64,000 nucleotides of DNA, taken from contig NZ_VTEH01000019.1 of assembly GCF_008180615.1 (NCBI RefSeq), positions 1 through 64,000 on the forward strand, in the 5' to 3' direction. Below are positions 7,649-17,239 of the stretch, one piece after another. Positions within the stretch are counted from its first letter, which is position 1. Each line of letters begins with the position of its first letter. This DNA comes from Rossellomorea vietnamensis (lineage in GTDB: Bacteria > Bacillota > Bacilli > Bacillales > Bacillaceae_B). The notes beneath the pieces were generated by a model. It searched no databases. It had not been told where the DNA came from and saw only the letters and a program-made list of their open reading frames with translations. A program made the position numbers and the translations under genes.

Positions 7649-8995
7649 ATGGGAAAGTATTTCGGGACAGATGGTGTAAGAGGAATTGCTAATACAGAGC
7701 TGACTCCAGAGTTGGCTTTTAGATTGGGGCGTTTCGGCGGTTATGTGTTGACGAAAGACGCTGAAAGACCAAAGATTCTAATTGGCCGTGATACAAGAAT
7801 TTCAGGCCATATGCTGGAAGGGGCACTGGTTGCCGGGCTGCTGTCAATCGGAGCTGAAGTGATGCGTCTTGGCGTCATATCAACTCCTGGAGTTGCCTAT
7901 TTGACGAAAGCTCTTGATGCTCAAGCCGGAGTCATGATCTCTGCTTCCCATAACCCTGTGGGGGATAACGGAATCAAATTCTTTGGATCTGATGGATTTA
8001 AACTGACCGATGATCAGGAAAAAGAAATCGAGGACCTTCTTGACCAGGAGGAGGATGCACTTCCTCGTCCAATCGGAGCTGATTTGGGACAAGTCAGCGA
8101 TTATTTCGAAGGCGGACAGAAGTATCTGCAATACTTGAAGCAAACAGTCGATGAGGAGTTCGAGGGGCTTACCATCGCTCTGGACTGCGCTCATGGAGCG
8201 ACGTCTTCATTGGCGCCTCATTTATTTGCAGACCTTGATGCTGATCTTATTACAATGGGAGCGTCCCCAAATGGCTTGAATATCAATGATGGAGTCGGAT
8301 CGACTCATCCTGAAGAACTTGCAAAACTGTTAAAAGAAAAGGGAGCGGATATTGGCCTTGCTTTTGACGGTGACGGTGACCGCTTGATTGCGATAGATGA
8401 AAATGGAGATATTGTAGACGGAGACCAGATTATGTTCATCTGCGCTAAGCATTTGAAATCAGAAGGGCGCTTGAAGCAGTCCACTGTCGTCTCAACTGTC
8501 ATGAGTAATCTTGGATTCCATAAAGGAATGGAAGCAAGCGATATTCAGAGCCTTCAAACGGCTGTAGGAGACCGTTATGTAGTAGAAGAAATGCGCAAGA
8601 ATAACTATTCCCTGGGCGGCGAGCAGTCCGGCCATATCATCTTCCTGGATTACAATACAACGGGTGACGGCCTGCTGACAGGCATCCAGTTAGTCAATAT
8701 CATGAAGTTGACCGGCAAAACATTATCAGAACTTGCAGGTGAGATGAAGAAATTCCCGCAAAGACTAGTCAATGTTAAAGTGACGGATAAGCATCACGTG
8801 ACAGATAATGCCAGGGTCAAAGAAGTGATTGAGAAGGTTGAAGCGGAAATGAACGGCAATGGAAGAATCCTTGTGCGTCCTTCCGGCACCGAGCCTCTTG
8901 TACGGGTAATGGCTGAGGCACCTACAGAAGAGCTGTGCGTGAAATATGTCGATGAAATTGTCGATATTGTTGATCAAGAGATGGGATTAAAGTAA
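7649..8995 (+). CDS. glmM: phosphoglucosamine mutase GlmM
   Basis: Converts glucosamine-6-phosphate to glucosamine-1-phosphate on the route to UDP-GlcNAc; it also binds and inhibits CdaA. The 448-residue protein begins GKYFGTDGVRGIAN, has the phosphoserine loop ISASHNP (Ser100), the metal-binding loop DGDGDR and the substrate loop GGEQSGH, and ends with the RPSGTEPLVRVMAE phosphate-binding loop. AAGGAG lies eight bases before the start. It is 40 bases after cdaR and ahead of a terminator, so it closes the cda operon. Confidence 0.97.
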   Translation: MGKYFGTDGVRGIANTELTPELAFRLGRFGGYVLTKDAERPKILIGRDTRISGHMLEGALVAGLLSIGAEVMRLGVISTPGVAYLTKALDAQAGVMISASHNPVGDNGIKFFGSDGFKLTDDQEKEIEDLLDQEEDALPRPIGADLGQVSDYFEGGQKYLQYLKQTVDEEFEGLTIALDCAHGATSSLAPHLFADLDADLITMGASPNGLNINDGVGSTHPEELAKLLKEKGADIGLAFDGDGDRLIAIDENGDIVDGDQIMFICAKHLKSEGRLKQSTVVSTVMSNLGFHKGMEASDIQSLQTAVGDRYVVEEMRKNNYSLGGEQSGHIIFLDYNTTGDGLLTGIQLVNIMKLTGKTLSELAGEMKKFPQRLVNVKVTDKHHVTDNARVKEVIEKVEAEMNGNGRILVRPSGTEPLVRVMAEAPTEELCVKYVDEIVDIVDQEMGLK

Positions 8996-9011
8996 TAAGC
9001 TGAAAATGTGC

Positions 9012-9053
9012 ATGCATAAGAGGGACCCTTGTGTCCTCTTATGCATATTTTTT
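9012..9053 (+). terminator. terminator after glmM
   Basis: Stem ATGCATAAGAGGGAC / GTCCTCTTATGCAT (one bulge) followed by ATTTTTT. It separates the cda operon from glmS. Confidence 0.9.
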
Positions 9054-9255
9054 AACTATACCCCTTTCACAATAATATCTGGTTTAACTGAATGTATTTC
9101 GGGAAAATTAAGTAAGCACCATAAGCAGGAAGGTATTTTAACTATCACCAGGCTGTATGGGACGTTCTTCCTCGTGATATGAGGAGAGAGGCCTAGAGGT
9201 CATGTGCTGGAAGTTTTATTTTGTCTTCAGATCTAAATGGGCTGAAAAATTTTTA

Positions 9256-9285
9256 TTGACGGATTCATTCGGGGTGTTGTATGAT
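9256..9285 (+). promoter_or_regulatory. promoter of glmS
   Basis: TTGACG, 18-base spacer, TATGAT (9280-9285), about 85 bases before the ribozyme cleavage site. The 9054-9255 stretch before it holds nothing I recognise. Confidence 0.65.
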
Positions 9286-9361
9286 TATCCTGTTTTTGGT
9301 TCTCTCGTCGAGAGGAATCAGGAATAATTCAATGCTGCTTAGGAGGATAGAGGTTAATAAA

Positions 9362-9520
9362 GATTCAAAAGCGCCAGGACTAAACCGCGTTCGAAGCGGT
9401 TTAGTTGACGAGGTGGAGGTTCATCGATTTTTCGGCGGATGCCTCCCGGCTTAAAGCAGAGCCGTCAATTTCTTTCTCAAATCACCGAGGCAACTCCGTG
9501 GACAAAAGAAAGGAAATGCA
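9362..9520 (+). ncRNA. glmS ribozyme-riboswitch
   Basis: Self-cleaving RNA activated by glucosamine-6-phosphate, in the glmS leader. It matches the known consensus in order: cleavage site before the G at 9371 (AAAA|GCGCC), a P1 hairpin TAAACCGC/GCGGTTTA, TTGACGAGG, GGAGGTTCATCGA, CGGCGGATGCCTCC, then the P4 arm CACCGAGG...CCGTGGAC and a pairing of TTTCTTTC with GAAAGGAAA. After it a GGGGGC/GCCCCC hairpin (9544-9560) precedes the glmS ribosome site. Cleavage exposes the mRNA to RNase J1 and lowers GlmS when its product is abundant. Confidence 0.95.
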
Positions 9521-9600
9521 AAACAATTACAATCAGAGATAAGGGGGCAAGAGGCCCCCGTGCTTCCTGCCCTCTTATCATCCAGGGAGGAAATTTAATT

Positions 9601-11403
9601 ATGTGTGGTATCGTGGGATATATTGGAAATAAGGATGCAAAAGAAATACTTCTAAAAGGACTTGAAAAGCTTGAATACCGCGGGTACGATTCAGCAGGAA
9701 TTGCCGTCAAAAATGCTGATGGCGTCCATATCTTCAAGGAGAAGGGACGCATTGCGGACCTTCGAGATAATGTAGATGAAAATGTGTTATCCAACACAGG
9801 GATCGGCCATACACGCTGGGCGACTCATGGTCCGCCAAGCAAAGTGAATGCTCACCCTCATCAAGGTACAACAGAACGCTTCACTATCGTTCACAATGGT
9901 GTTATCGAGAACTATTCAGCTCTAAAGCGTGAATACTTGCAAGACGTAACTTTAAAAAGTGATACAGACACTGAAATCATCGTTATGCTTATTGAAAAGC
10001 TGGTTAACGAAGGAAGAAGTGTTGAGGAGGCGTTCCGTACGACGCTTAAGCTTCTTAAAGGGTCTTATGCAATTGCGCTTCTGGATAATCAAAATGACGA
10101 GACGATTTTCGTTGCCAAGAACAAAAGCCCATTGCTTGTAGGTCTTGGAGAAGATTTCAATGTTGTAGCGAGTGACGCGATGGCGATGCTTCAGGTAACA
10201 GACCAGTATGTTGAGCTTATGGATAAGGAAACAGTTATTGTTACAAAAGAAAAAGTAACAATCCAGAACCTTGAAGGTGAAGAAGTTTCACGTGAGCCTT
10301 ATACTGCTGAATTGGATGCGAGTGACATTGAGAAGGGCACATACCCTCACTATATGCTGAAGGAGATCGATGAGCAGCCTGCAGTTATGCGTAAGATTAT
10401 CAGCGCTTACCGTAACGATAATCAAGAGTTGGAGATTGATGAAGAAATCATTTCAGCAATGAATGAATCTGACCGCATCTATATCATTGCGGCAGGAACT
10501 AGCTATCATGCCGGTTTGGTCGGCAAGCAGTTCATTGAGAATATGGCAAAGATTCCAGTAGAAGTTCATGTAGCAAGCGAATTCAGCTATAATATGCCTC
10601 TTCTATCAGAGAAGCCATTATTCATCTTCATCTCTCAAAGCGGTGAAACAGCGGACAGCCGTGCGGTCCTTGTACAAACGAAAGAACTTGGGCACAAGTC
10701 ACTGACGATTACAAACGTCCCTGGTTCTACGCTTTCCCGTGAAGCGGATTACACATTGCTTCTTCACGCAGGTCCTGAAATTGCGGTAGCATCGACTAAA
10801 GCATACACAGCTCAGATTGCGGTGCTTTCTATTCTTTCATATGTAACAGCTAATTCACGCGGAATCAAATTAAACTTTGATTTGATCCATGAACTTGGTA
10901 TCGTTGGAACAGCAATGGAAGCTTTATGCGAACAAAAAGAAGAATTCGAAGCCATTGCCCGTGATTATCTGGCTACGACACGCAACGCTTTCTTCATCGG
11001 CCGTCATCTTGATTACTATGTAGGCCTGGAAGGATCCCTTAAGTTAAAAGAGATCTCTTACATCCAAGCTGAAGGCTTTGCCGGCGGAGAGTTGAAGCAT
11101 GGAACAATTGCCTTGATTGAAGAAGGAACACCAGTTATCGCTCTTGCTACGCAGGAAGCTGTTAACCTTGGTATCCGCGGAAACGTGAAAGAAGTAGCTG
11201 CCCGCGGCGCCAACCCGTGCATCATCTCCATGAAGGGTCTTGAAGAGGAAGACGACCGCTTCGTCATCCCGGAAGTAAATGAATTATTAACACCTCTTAT
11301 CTCTGTAATACCGTTGCAATTGATTTCTTATTACGCTGCGCTTCACCGTGACTGTGATGTAGATAAGCCGCGTAACCTTGCGAAATCAGTAACTGTTGAA
11401 TAG
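9601..11403 (+). CDS. glmS: glutamine-fructose-6-phosphate transaminase GlmS
   Basis: First enzyme of amino-sugar synthesis: fructose-6-phosphate plus glutamine gives glucosamine-6-phosphate. The true start is the ATG at 9601 (AGGGAGG upstream); processing exposes the catalytic Cys of MCGIVGYIG. The open frame extends left to 9439, but that part is ribozyme. The glutaminase domain (residues 1-240; YDSAGIA, HTRWATHG) is followed by two SIS isomerase domains (ISQSGETADS; ASTKAYTAQ) and a C-terminal DKPRNLAKSVTVE. 600 residues, as in B. subtilis. It feeds GlmM, encoded just upstream. Confidence 0.98.
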   Translation: MCGIVGYIGNKDAKEILLKGLEKLEYRGYDSAGIAVKNADGVHIFKEKGRIADLRDNVDENVLSNTGIGHTRWATHGPPSKVNAHPHQGTTERFTIVHNGVIENYSALKREYLQDVTLKSDTDTEIIVMLIEKLVNEGRSVEEAFRTTLKLLKGSYAIALLDNQNDETIFVAKNKSPLLVGLGEDFNVVASDAMAMLQVTDQYVELMDKETVIVTKEKVTIQNLEGEEVSREPYTAELDASDIEKGTYPHYMLKEIDEQPAVMRKIISAYRNDNQELEIDEEIISAMNESDRIYIIAAGTSYHAGLVGKQFIENMAKIPVEVHVASEFSYNMPLLSEKPLFIFISQSGETADSRAVLVQTKELGHKSLTITNVPGSTLSREADYTLLLHAGPEIAVASTKAYTAQIAVLSILSYVTANSRGIKLNFDLIHELGIVGTAMEALCEQKEEFEAIARDYLATTRNAFFIGRHLDYYVGLEGSLKLKEISYIQAEGFAGGELKHGTIALIEEGTPVIALATQEAVNLGIRGNVKEVAARGANPCIISMKGLEEEDDRFVIPEVNELLTPLISVIPLQLISYYAALHRDCDVDKPRNLAKSVTVE

Positions 11404-11418
11404 TCATTAATAAAGCAG

Positions 11419-11448
11419 GTCCCTGGAGAAATCTCCAGGGACCTTTTT
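11419..11448 (+). terminator. terminator of glmS
   Basis: Perfect 12-bp stem GGTCCCTGGAGA/TCTCCAGGGACC with loop AA, followed by TTTTT. Confidence 0.93.
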
Positions 11449-11526
11449 GATAAATTCCTCTATGAACTCCCATTCCAAATAACCCGCTTAAAAGAGAATA
11501 AGAATATTACCCGGAGAAACAATAGG

Positions 11527-11549
11527 TTTGTCACGACAGGTGCGACAAA
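11527..11549 (+). promoter_or_regulatory. probable MtlR operator
   Basis: Interrupted palindrome TTTGTC-N11-GACAAA, resembling the TTGTCAC-type sites bound by MtlR before mtlA in Bacillus and Geobacillus. It lies 18 bases before the -35, the right place for an activator. Confidence 0.65.
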
Positions 11550-11566
11550 GTTACCTTTCAACGTTC

Positions 11567-11596
11567 TTGAAGCCCTCTGATGCAGTCATTTATGAT
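11567..11596 (+). promoter_or_regulatory. promoter of mtlA
   Basis: TTGAAG, 18-base spacer, TATGAT (11591-11596), 48 bases before the mtlA start. Confidence 0.6.
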
Positions 11597-11644
11597 TAAG
11601 ATAGGTTTCACTGCAATTATTCAATAATGAAAGGAAGAAAATAT

Positions 11645-13558
11645 ATGGCTCAATCTACTATAAAAGTCAGAGTGCAGAAGTTCGGTAACTTCCTCAGCTC
11701 TATGGTACTGCCGAATATAGGGGCTTTCATAGCATGGGGATTGATTACGGCGCTCTTCATTCCAACAGGCTTCTTTCCAAATGAAAGCCTTGCCAATTTA
11801 GTTGGACCAATGGTAACGTACCTTCTGCCTCTATTAATCGGTTATACAGGAGGTAAGTTGATTTACGATCAGCGCGGAGGAGTTGTTGGTGCGATTGCGA
11901 CAATGGGTGTCATTGTTGGTGCACCGGATACTCCGATGTTCTTAGGAGCAATGCTGATGGGTCCATTAGGTGGATTTGTCATCATGAAGTTTGACCAGAT
12001 GATCGAAGGTAAGATCCGATCAGGGTTTGAAATGCTAGTCAATAATTTTTCCGCTGGGATCCTTGGGGCTGCTCTTGCTATCTTAGCTTACCTCGGTGTC
12101 GGACCAGCGGTAGATGCTTTTACAGAAGTGCTTGTGACAGGTGTAGACTGGCTGGTTGAAGCAGGGCTGCTGCCTTTAACTAGTATTCTGATCGAACCTG
12201 GGAAAATCCTATTCCTGAACAATGCAATCAACCACGGTATTTTGTCGCCGATTGGTCTGGAACAATCTGAATCAACAGGAAAGTCAATCTTGTTCCTCTT
12301 GGAAGCAAATCCGGGACCAGGTATTGGTGTCTTACTGGCTTTCATGTTCTTCGGCAGAGGAACTGCGAAACAGTCGGCATCGGGGGCTGGAATCATTCAC
12401 TTCTTCGGTGGAATCCATGAGATTTACTTCCCTTACATTTTGATGAAACCAATGCTTTTCCTTTCAGTCATCCTGGGGGGAATGAGCGGTGTATTTACTC
12501 TGGTATTATTGGGCGGAGGTCTTTCAGCACCTGCCTCACCAGGAAGTATCATTGCTATCACAGCCGTGACACCAAATGATGGAATGGTTTATGTAGCCAA
12601 CTACGCAGCCGTCCTTGTAGCTGCAGCAGTTTCCTTCGCGGTTTCAGCGGTTATCATGAAAACAAGCAAGACATCTGATGAAGATATCAATGAAGCAACA
12701 AAGAAAATGGAACAAATGAAAGGCAAGAAGAGTTCTGTAGCAGGGCATGTTTCTGAAAATAAAGGAACACTTCCTGAAGAAGTTAATAAAATTGTTTTTG
12801 CGTGTGATGCCGGAATGGGCTCTAGTGCTATGGGGGCTTCACTGCTGCGCAAGAAGATGAAGGAAGCCGGGTTAGACGTTTCCGTAACAAACACGGCAAT
12901 CAGTTCAATTCCATCTGACGCGCAAGTGGTTATCACACAGGAAAAATTGACACCAAGAGCCGTCAATAAGATTCCTAGCGCTTATCATATTTCGGTCGAT
13001 AACTTCTTATCCAGTCCGGAATACGACAAGCTGATTGCCAGCCTGCAGGACGGGGTTACAGAAGAACAGGCCGAGCTGGTGGAAGAGTCGGAAACTGAGG
13101 CGGTTGGTACAGAACCAAATGGAGATAAGGATGATGATCTATTATTAGAGGAAAACATTTTTATCGGCAAGGAATTCGCAAGCAAAGAAGAAGCCATCCG
13201 CTTTGCAGGTGAAGCTTTAGTCAAAGCCGGGTATGTGGAAGACAGCTATGTTGACGCGATGATCGATCGTGAGGGCATAACAACCACGTATATGGGGAAT
13301 AACGTAGCAATCCCCCATGGAACGGAAGAAGCCAAGAAGGCAGTTATCAAGTCAGGCTTCACGGTTATCCAGGTACCTAATGGTGTCGACTTTGACGGAG
13401 AACAGGCTAAGTTGATCTTTGGTATTGCAGGTAAAGACGGTACTCACCTTGAAATTCTATCTGGAATTGCCGTCATCTGCTCAGAGCAGGAGAATGTAGA
13501 TCAGATGGTTGGGGCAAAAACTGCTAAAGAACTGAAGGATATCATCAATAGCAAATAG
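11645..13558 (+). CDS. mtlA: mannitol PTS permease, EIICBA fusion
   Basis: Imports mannitol while phosphorylating it to mannitol-1-phosphate. The start at 11645 follows AAAGGAAG and aligns with other MtlA proteins; the earlier in-frame ATG at 11627 lacks a site. The IIC membrane domain fills about residues 1-335 (NAINHGI, GGIHEIYFPYILM). The IIB domain follows with phosphocysteine Cys387 in FACDAGMGSS, and the IIA domain with phosphohistidine His558 in AIPHGTEEAKK. At 637 residues it has the same length and layout as E. coli MtlA, whereas many Bacillus species encode IIA separately as mtlF. No mtlF is present between mtlR and mtlD, which agrees with a fusion. Confidence 0.95.
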   Translation: MAQSTIKVRVQKFGNFLSSMVLPNIGAFIAWGLITALFIPTGFFPNESLANLVGPMVTYLLPLLIGYTGGKLIYDQRGGVVGAIATMGVIVGAPDTPMFLGAMLMGPLGGFVIMKFDQMIEGKIRSGFEMLVNNFSAGILGAALAILAYLGVGPAVDAFTEVLVTGVDWLVEAGLLPLTSILIEPGKILFLNNAINHGILSPIGLEQSESTGKSILFLLEANPGPGIGVLLAFMFFGRGTAKQSASGAGIIHFFGGIHEIYFPYILMKPMLFLSVILGGMSGVFTLVLLGGGLSAPASPGSIIAITAVTPNDGMVYVANYAAVLVAAAVSFAVSAVIMKTSKTSDEDINEATKKMEQMKGKKSSVAGHVSENKGTLPEEVNKIVFACDAGMGSSAMGASLLRKKMKEAGLDVSVTNTAISSIPSDAQVVITQEKLTPRAVNKIPSAYHISVDNFLSSPEYDKLIASLQDGVTEEQAELVEESETEAVGTEPNGDKDDDLLLEENIFIGKEFASKEEAIRFAGEALVKAGYVEDSYVDAMIDREGITTTYMGNNVAIPHGTEEAKKAVIKSGFTVIQVPNGVDFDGEQAKLIFGIAGKDGTHLEILSGIAVICSEQENVDQMVGAKTAKELKDIINSK

Positions 13559-13568
13559 CATTGAATTA

Positions 13569-13593
13569 GAAAGGCGGGGATACCTGCCTTTCT
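13569..13593 (+). terminator. weak terminator after mtlA
   Basis: Stem AGAAAGGC...GCCTTTCT with inner GG/CC pairs, but the following T-run is broken (GTTCTGC), so some read-through to mtlR is likely. Confidence 0.5.
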
Positions 13594-13838
13594 GTTCTGC
13601 TTTATTGAAGTTTTATGTCTTCTTAGGCTGTTTTAGCATAAATTGAGGCTTTCGGGAAAATCCCAAGTGGTTGATTTTTCCCTGAAGTCTCAGTTTCCTC
13701 TCTAACCAGGGAGAGCAGCTCTTTTCTTACTTGCATATCAGGTTATTTCCGTTCAATTCTGGCGGTAGTTTTCGTAATTTATATAGAATAGCAACAAGTT
13801 TACCAAAAGAGCCCTTCTTAAAGAAATGAGTGGATAGA

Positions 13839-15926
13839 ATGTTTATTACCTCAAGGGAAAAATCCATCATTGACTTAATCATAAGAACATCCGGAAAACA
13901 TACTGTATCGACTCTCTCGGACTATTTACATGTCAGCGGGAGGACTATACAGCGCAATCTTAAATCAGTAGAAAAAATATTGAATGAACACGATTTGGAG
14001 TTGAAAAGAACAACCAATGAGGGATTATTTATCGACGGAAGAAATGAACAGATTTTTCGGCTGATCCAAAAGCTGACAGATATCGTTCCTACCGATGAAA
14101 CCCCTTTGGAAAGAAAGCTGCATCTGCTGATTACATTGCTTGATGAAGGTCCTTATTTCAAAAAACAGGTGCTCGCAAATCAACTGGGCATCAGTACAGC
14201 CACCCTTACTGTTTATCTCGACGAGTTAGCCCTCTGGCTAAGCAAGTTCTCTGTTAACCTAACAAGAAAAAGAGGGGTCGGGGTGGAAGTGGCTGCGACT
14301 GAGGCAAACAAACGCCATGCACTTGCTAACTTTTTCTTGGTCCATTTTTATGAAAATATTATCGAAAGTCTTTACTTAATCCAAAAAGGCCAGCATTTAA
14401 ATGATACGGTTCTGGGTTATTTTTCTCCTGAATATCTATTACTCGCCGACCAGGCGGTGAATCCTGTATTGGACAAAGCACAATCCAAATTAACTGACAG
14501 TGACTACACAGGCCTTATAGTGTATATATGTTTAACTATCCAAAGGATTCAAAGCGGCTTCCTCTTGGAAGAAATGGATATAACGGAAACTCGGTATGAC
14601 AATGAATACAGGAAGATGAATAGAATTTGTGATGAACTGATCCAAACCCTTTCTGTACCAATCAGCAGCAGTGATGTGCATTTTCTGAGTGTTGTACTGA
14701 AAGGTTCAAAGGTGCAAGCTGCGGATTCAATCGACTATGACAGTATTCTGTTGGGCCAGCACATAAAAAATTTAATACATGATGTCTCATCGAAGCTCAA
14801 TATTGATTTATCAGATGACTTTTCCTTATATCAAGGGTTAATCGCACACATGGAACCTTCGATCTTTCGGTTGAAACAGGAGATGGAATTGTTCAATCCG
14901 CTCACAGATGAAATAAAGAAGAAGTATCCTGTCTTATTTTTAGCTGTTAAAAACAGTTTGGAAAATCGATTCAAGGATATTTATTTTCCAGAGGCAGAGG
15001 TTGCTTTTGTCGTCCTGCACTTTGGATCTGCTCTGGTCATGAATGAGGAAAAAGTCAGAATTAACGCCGTTGTAGTCTGCCCGACAGGAATCGGAACTTC
15101 CAAGATGCTTGCCAGCCGGATTCAAAAGGAGATAGCAGAAATTAACTCTGTTGAAATTCTATCACTTACAGATTTTCAATCGGCAGATATGAGAGACTAT
15201 GACATTGTCATCTCTACGGTAAGGCTTCCTTTCACTGACATCGATTATATTCTCGTCAACCCTCTTCTCAGTGAGAAAGACATTGAGTTCATTCACAATT
15301 ATTTGCAGAACAATTTGGAGAAACTGACTAGGAATGATAAGTATCTGAAGCAGTTTGCAAGAGAAAAGGAAAGGGATCAAGACGAACGTCCGAAGGTTAG
15401 AAGTCTTCTGCAGGAGATAAAAGAGATCCATTCAAGTATAGAGTCCATCCTTGATAATTACAGGTTCTACAGAATGGAACACACAGGAAGCCACTTTACT
15501 GTGCTGGGCGACATGGTAACGCAGGCAGAGAAAGATGGACTTCTCCACAATACGGATAAGGTGATGCATGAATTGAGGGAGCGGGAGAGAAAAGGCGGAC
15601 TGGGGATACCCAATACCAATATGGGATTATTTCATTGTAGAAGTAAAGGTATCCAGCAGCTTATATTTCAAATCGCCCACTTGAAAGAGCCTTGTATAAT
15701 CACGGGGATGGACGGAATTGAGATGCCCATGAAAAGCGTACTCCTGATGCTTGCTCCGGAAAACCTGAACAATAGGGAGCAAGAAGTAGTGAGTCTCATC
15801 AGTACCAGCCTTATCGAGGATGAAAAATCTATGATGATTTACTCGTCAGCAAATGGGGAAATGATCCGCAGGAAGTTAGAAGACCTATTTTTAGACTACT
15901 TACAAAATAACTTGGTAAAGGATTGA
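13839..15926 (+). CDS. mtlR: mannitol operon activator MtlR
   Basis: PRD-containing transcriptional activator of the mannitol genes, controlled by PTS phosphorylation. N-terminal HTH domains (STLSDYLHVSGRTIQRNLKS), a second HTH near residues 85-140, two PRDs to about 400, a IIB-like domain with Cys414 (VVVCPTGIGTSK) and a IIA-like domain with His599 (MGLFHCRS). With the ATG at 13839 these residues lie at or within a few positions of the B. subtilis regulatory sites, which supports this start over the GTG at 13830. 695 residues. It ends five bases before mtlD, so the two share a transcript. Confidence 0.93.
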   Translation: MFITSREKSIIDLIIRTSGKHTVSTLSDYLHVSGRTIQRNLKSVEKILNEHDLELKRTTNEGLFIDGRNEQIFRLIQKLTDIVPTDETPLERKLHLLITLLDEGPYFKKQVLANQLGISTATLTVYLDELALWLSKFSVNLTRKRGVGVEVAATEANKRHALANFFLVHFYENIIESLYLIQKGQHLNDTVLGYFSPEYLLLADQAVNPVLDKAQSKLTDSDYTGLIVYICLTIQRIQSGFLLEEMDITETRYDNEYRKMNRICDELIQTLSVPISSSDVHFLSVVLKGSKVQAADSIDYDSILLGQHIKNLIHDVSSKLNIDLSDDFSLYQGLIAHMEPSIFRLKQEMELFNPLTDEIKKKYPVLFLAVKNSLENRFKDIYFPEAEVAFVVLHFGSALVMNEEKVRINAVVVCPTGIGTSKMLASRIQKEIAEINSVEILSLTDFQSADMRDYDIVISTVRLPFTDIDYILVNPLLSEKDIEFIHNYLQNNLEKLTRNDKYLKQFAREKERDQDERPKVRSLLQEIKEIHSSIESILDNYRFYRMEHTGSHFTVLGDMVTQAEKDGLLHNTDKVMHELRERERKGGLGIPNTNMGLFHCRSKGIQQLIFQIAHLKEPCIITGMDGIEMPMKSVLLMLAPENLNNREQEVVSLISTSLIEDEKSMMIYSSANGEMIRRKLEDLFLDYLQNNLVKD

Positions 15927-15931
15927 TTATC

Positions 15932-17071
15932 ATGAAACAAGCTGTACATTTCGGAGCTGGAAATATTGGCAGAGGGTTTATTGGAGCTCTCTTTTCACAA
16001 TCTGGTTATCATGTAACCTTTGTGGATATTGCCGACAGTGTCATAAATAAATTAAATGAAGAAAAGCAATATAATGTGGTCCTGGCTACAGAAGAAAAAG
16101 AGACGGCATTAATTGAGAATGTTTCAGGTTTGAACAATCTCAGCCAGGAAGATGAGGTCATTGACCACATTGTTAACGCAGTATATTTGACGACTGCCAT
16201 CGGTCCCAATATCCTGCCGAGAATAGCCCCGCTGATTGCACGCGGGCTATCGAAACGTGTTTCTTCAACGGATGACAAACTCTATGTAATCGCCTGTGAA
16301 AACCAAATCGGTGCCACAGATATACTAAAGCAGCATGTTCTGGAAAACCTTGATCAGGAGACAATTGCTAAGCTCGATGGCCGTGTATATTTCTTCAATT
16401 CAGCTGTTGACCGTATCGTGCCGATCCAGGATCAGGACTCTCTCGATGTACTTGTAGAACCTTACTATGAGTGGGTTGTGGAAGCCAAAGAAAGTCTCCC
16501 GGAAGTCGAAGGAATGACGATCGTAGAAGACCTTGCTCCTTTCATTGAAAGAAAATTATTCACGGTGAATACAGGCCATGCGGTCATTGCGTATTTCGGT
16601 TATCTTCAAGGCAAAGAAACCATTGACCAAACACTGGCTGACGAAGGAATTGCCGATCAAGTTAAGGAGACTCTTAAGGAAACCGGAGCATATTTAGTAA
16701 AACAATATGGACTTAATGAAGAGGACCACTTGGCTTATATCAATAAAAATATTGAGCGCTTTAAAAACGCTTATCTAAATGATGGGGTTACTCGTGTAGG
16801 CCGAGCGCCAATACGTAAATTAGGCCCTGAAGACAGACTTGTGCGCCCGACTACAGAGGCACAGAAGGAGGGCCTTCCATATTCAAACCTTGCCAAGGCT
16901 ATCGCAGCTGCCTTGCTGTTTGATCACCCTGAAGATGAACAAGCTATGGAAATACAGGAGATGATCAAAGAGAATGGAGTGGCCGGAGTGCTGAAAAAGG
17001 TAAGCGGTCTGGATGAGGAAAGTGAAATCTCACAAGAAGTCATCAAACAATATGAACTATTAAAAGGATAA
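15932..17071 (+). CDS. mtlD: mannitol-1-phosphate 5-dehydrogenase
   Basis: Oxidises mannitol-1-phosphate to fructose-6-phosphate with NAD, the step after MtlA. The Rossmann motif FGAGNIGRGFIG opens the protein; the polyol-dehydrogenase signature region KLFTVNTGHAVIAYFGY with its Lys and the YINKNIERFKNAYLNDGVTR region follow. 379 residues, normal for the family. The ATG at 15932 has AAAGGA upstream; a TTG nine bases earlier is less likely because it overlaps the end of mtlR. Confidence 0.96.
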   Translation: MKQAVHFGAGNIGRGFIGALFSQSGYHVTFVDIADSVINKLNEEKQYNVVLATEEKETALIENVSGLNNLSQEDEVIDHIVNAVYLTTAIGPNILPRIAPLIARGLSKRVSSTDDKLYVIACENQIGATDILKQHVLENLDQETIAKLDGRVYFFNSAVDRIVPIQDQDSLDVLVEPYYEWVVEAKESLPEVEGMTIVEDLAPFIERKLFTVNTGHAVIAYFGYLQGKETIDQTLADEGIADQVKETLKETGAYLVKQYGLNEEDHLAYINKNIERFKNAYLNDGVTRVGRAPIRKLGPEDRLVRPTTEAQKEGLPYSNLAKAIAAALLFDHPEDEQAMEIQEMIKENGVAGVLKKVSGLDEESEISQEVIKQYELLKG

Positions 17072-17158
17072 GCGGCCGGAAGCTTTGATTTTGTCAAAAG
17101 ATCAAAAAAATATTGGCTTGAAAATTAGGCAGCCTTTCTGAAACCAAGTACAGCAATA

Positions 17159-17206
17159 ATCCCTGGAGAATAAAAGGAAAAATCGCTTTTTCTCCAGGGA
17201 TATTTT
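17159..17206 (+). terminator. terminator of mtl genes, R1-type hairpin
   Basis: TCCCTGGAGAA / TTCTCCAGGGA enclosing TAAAAGGAAAAATCGCTTTT. The loop is the same as in the R1 repeat elements, here without the rest of the element. Confidence 0.75.
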
Positions 17207-17239
17207 CCTCACGGGACTAATAAGCTCTCGCTGATCCTG

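Noticed and set aside
9439..9600. N-terminal extension of GlmS
   Set aside because: The open frame covers the ribozyme core; GlmS needs Cys directly after the initiator Met, which is at 9601.
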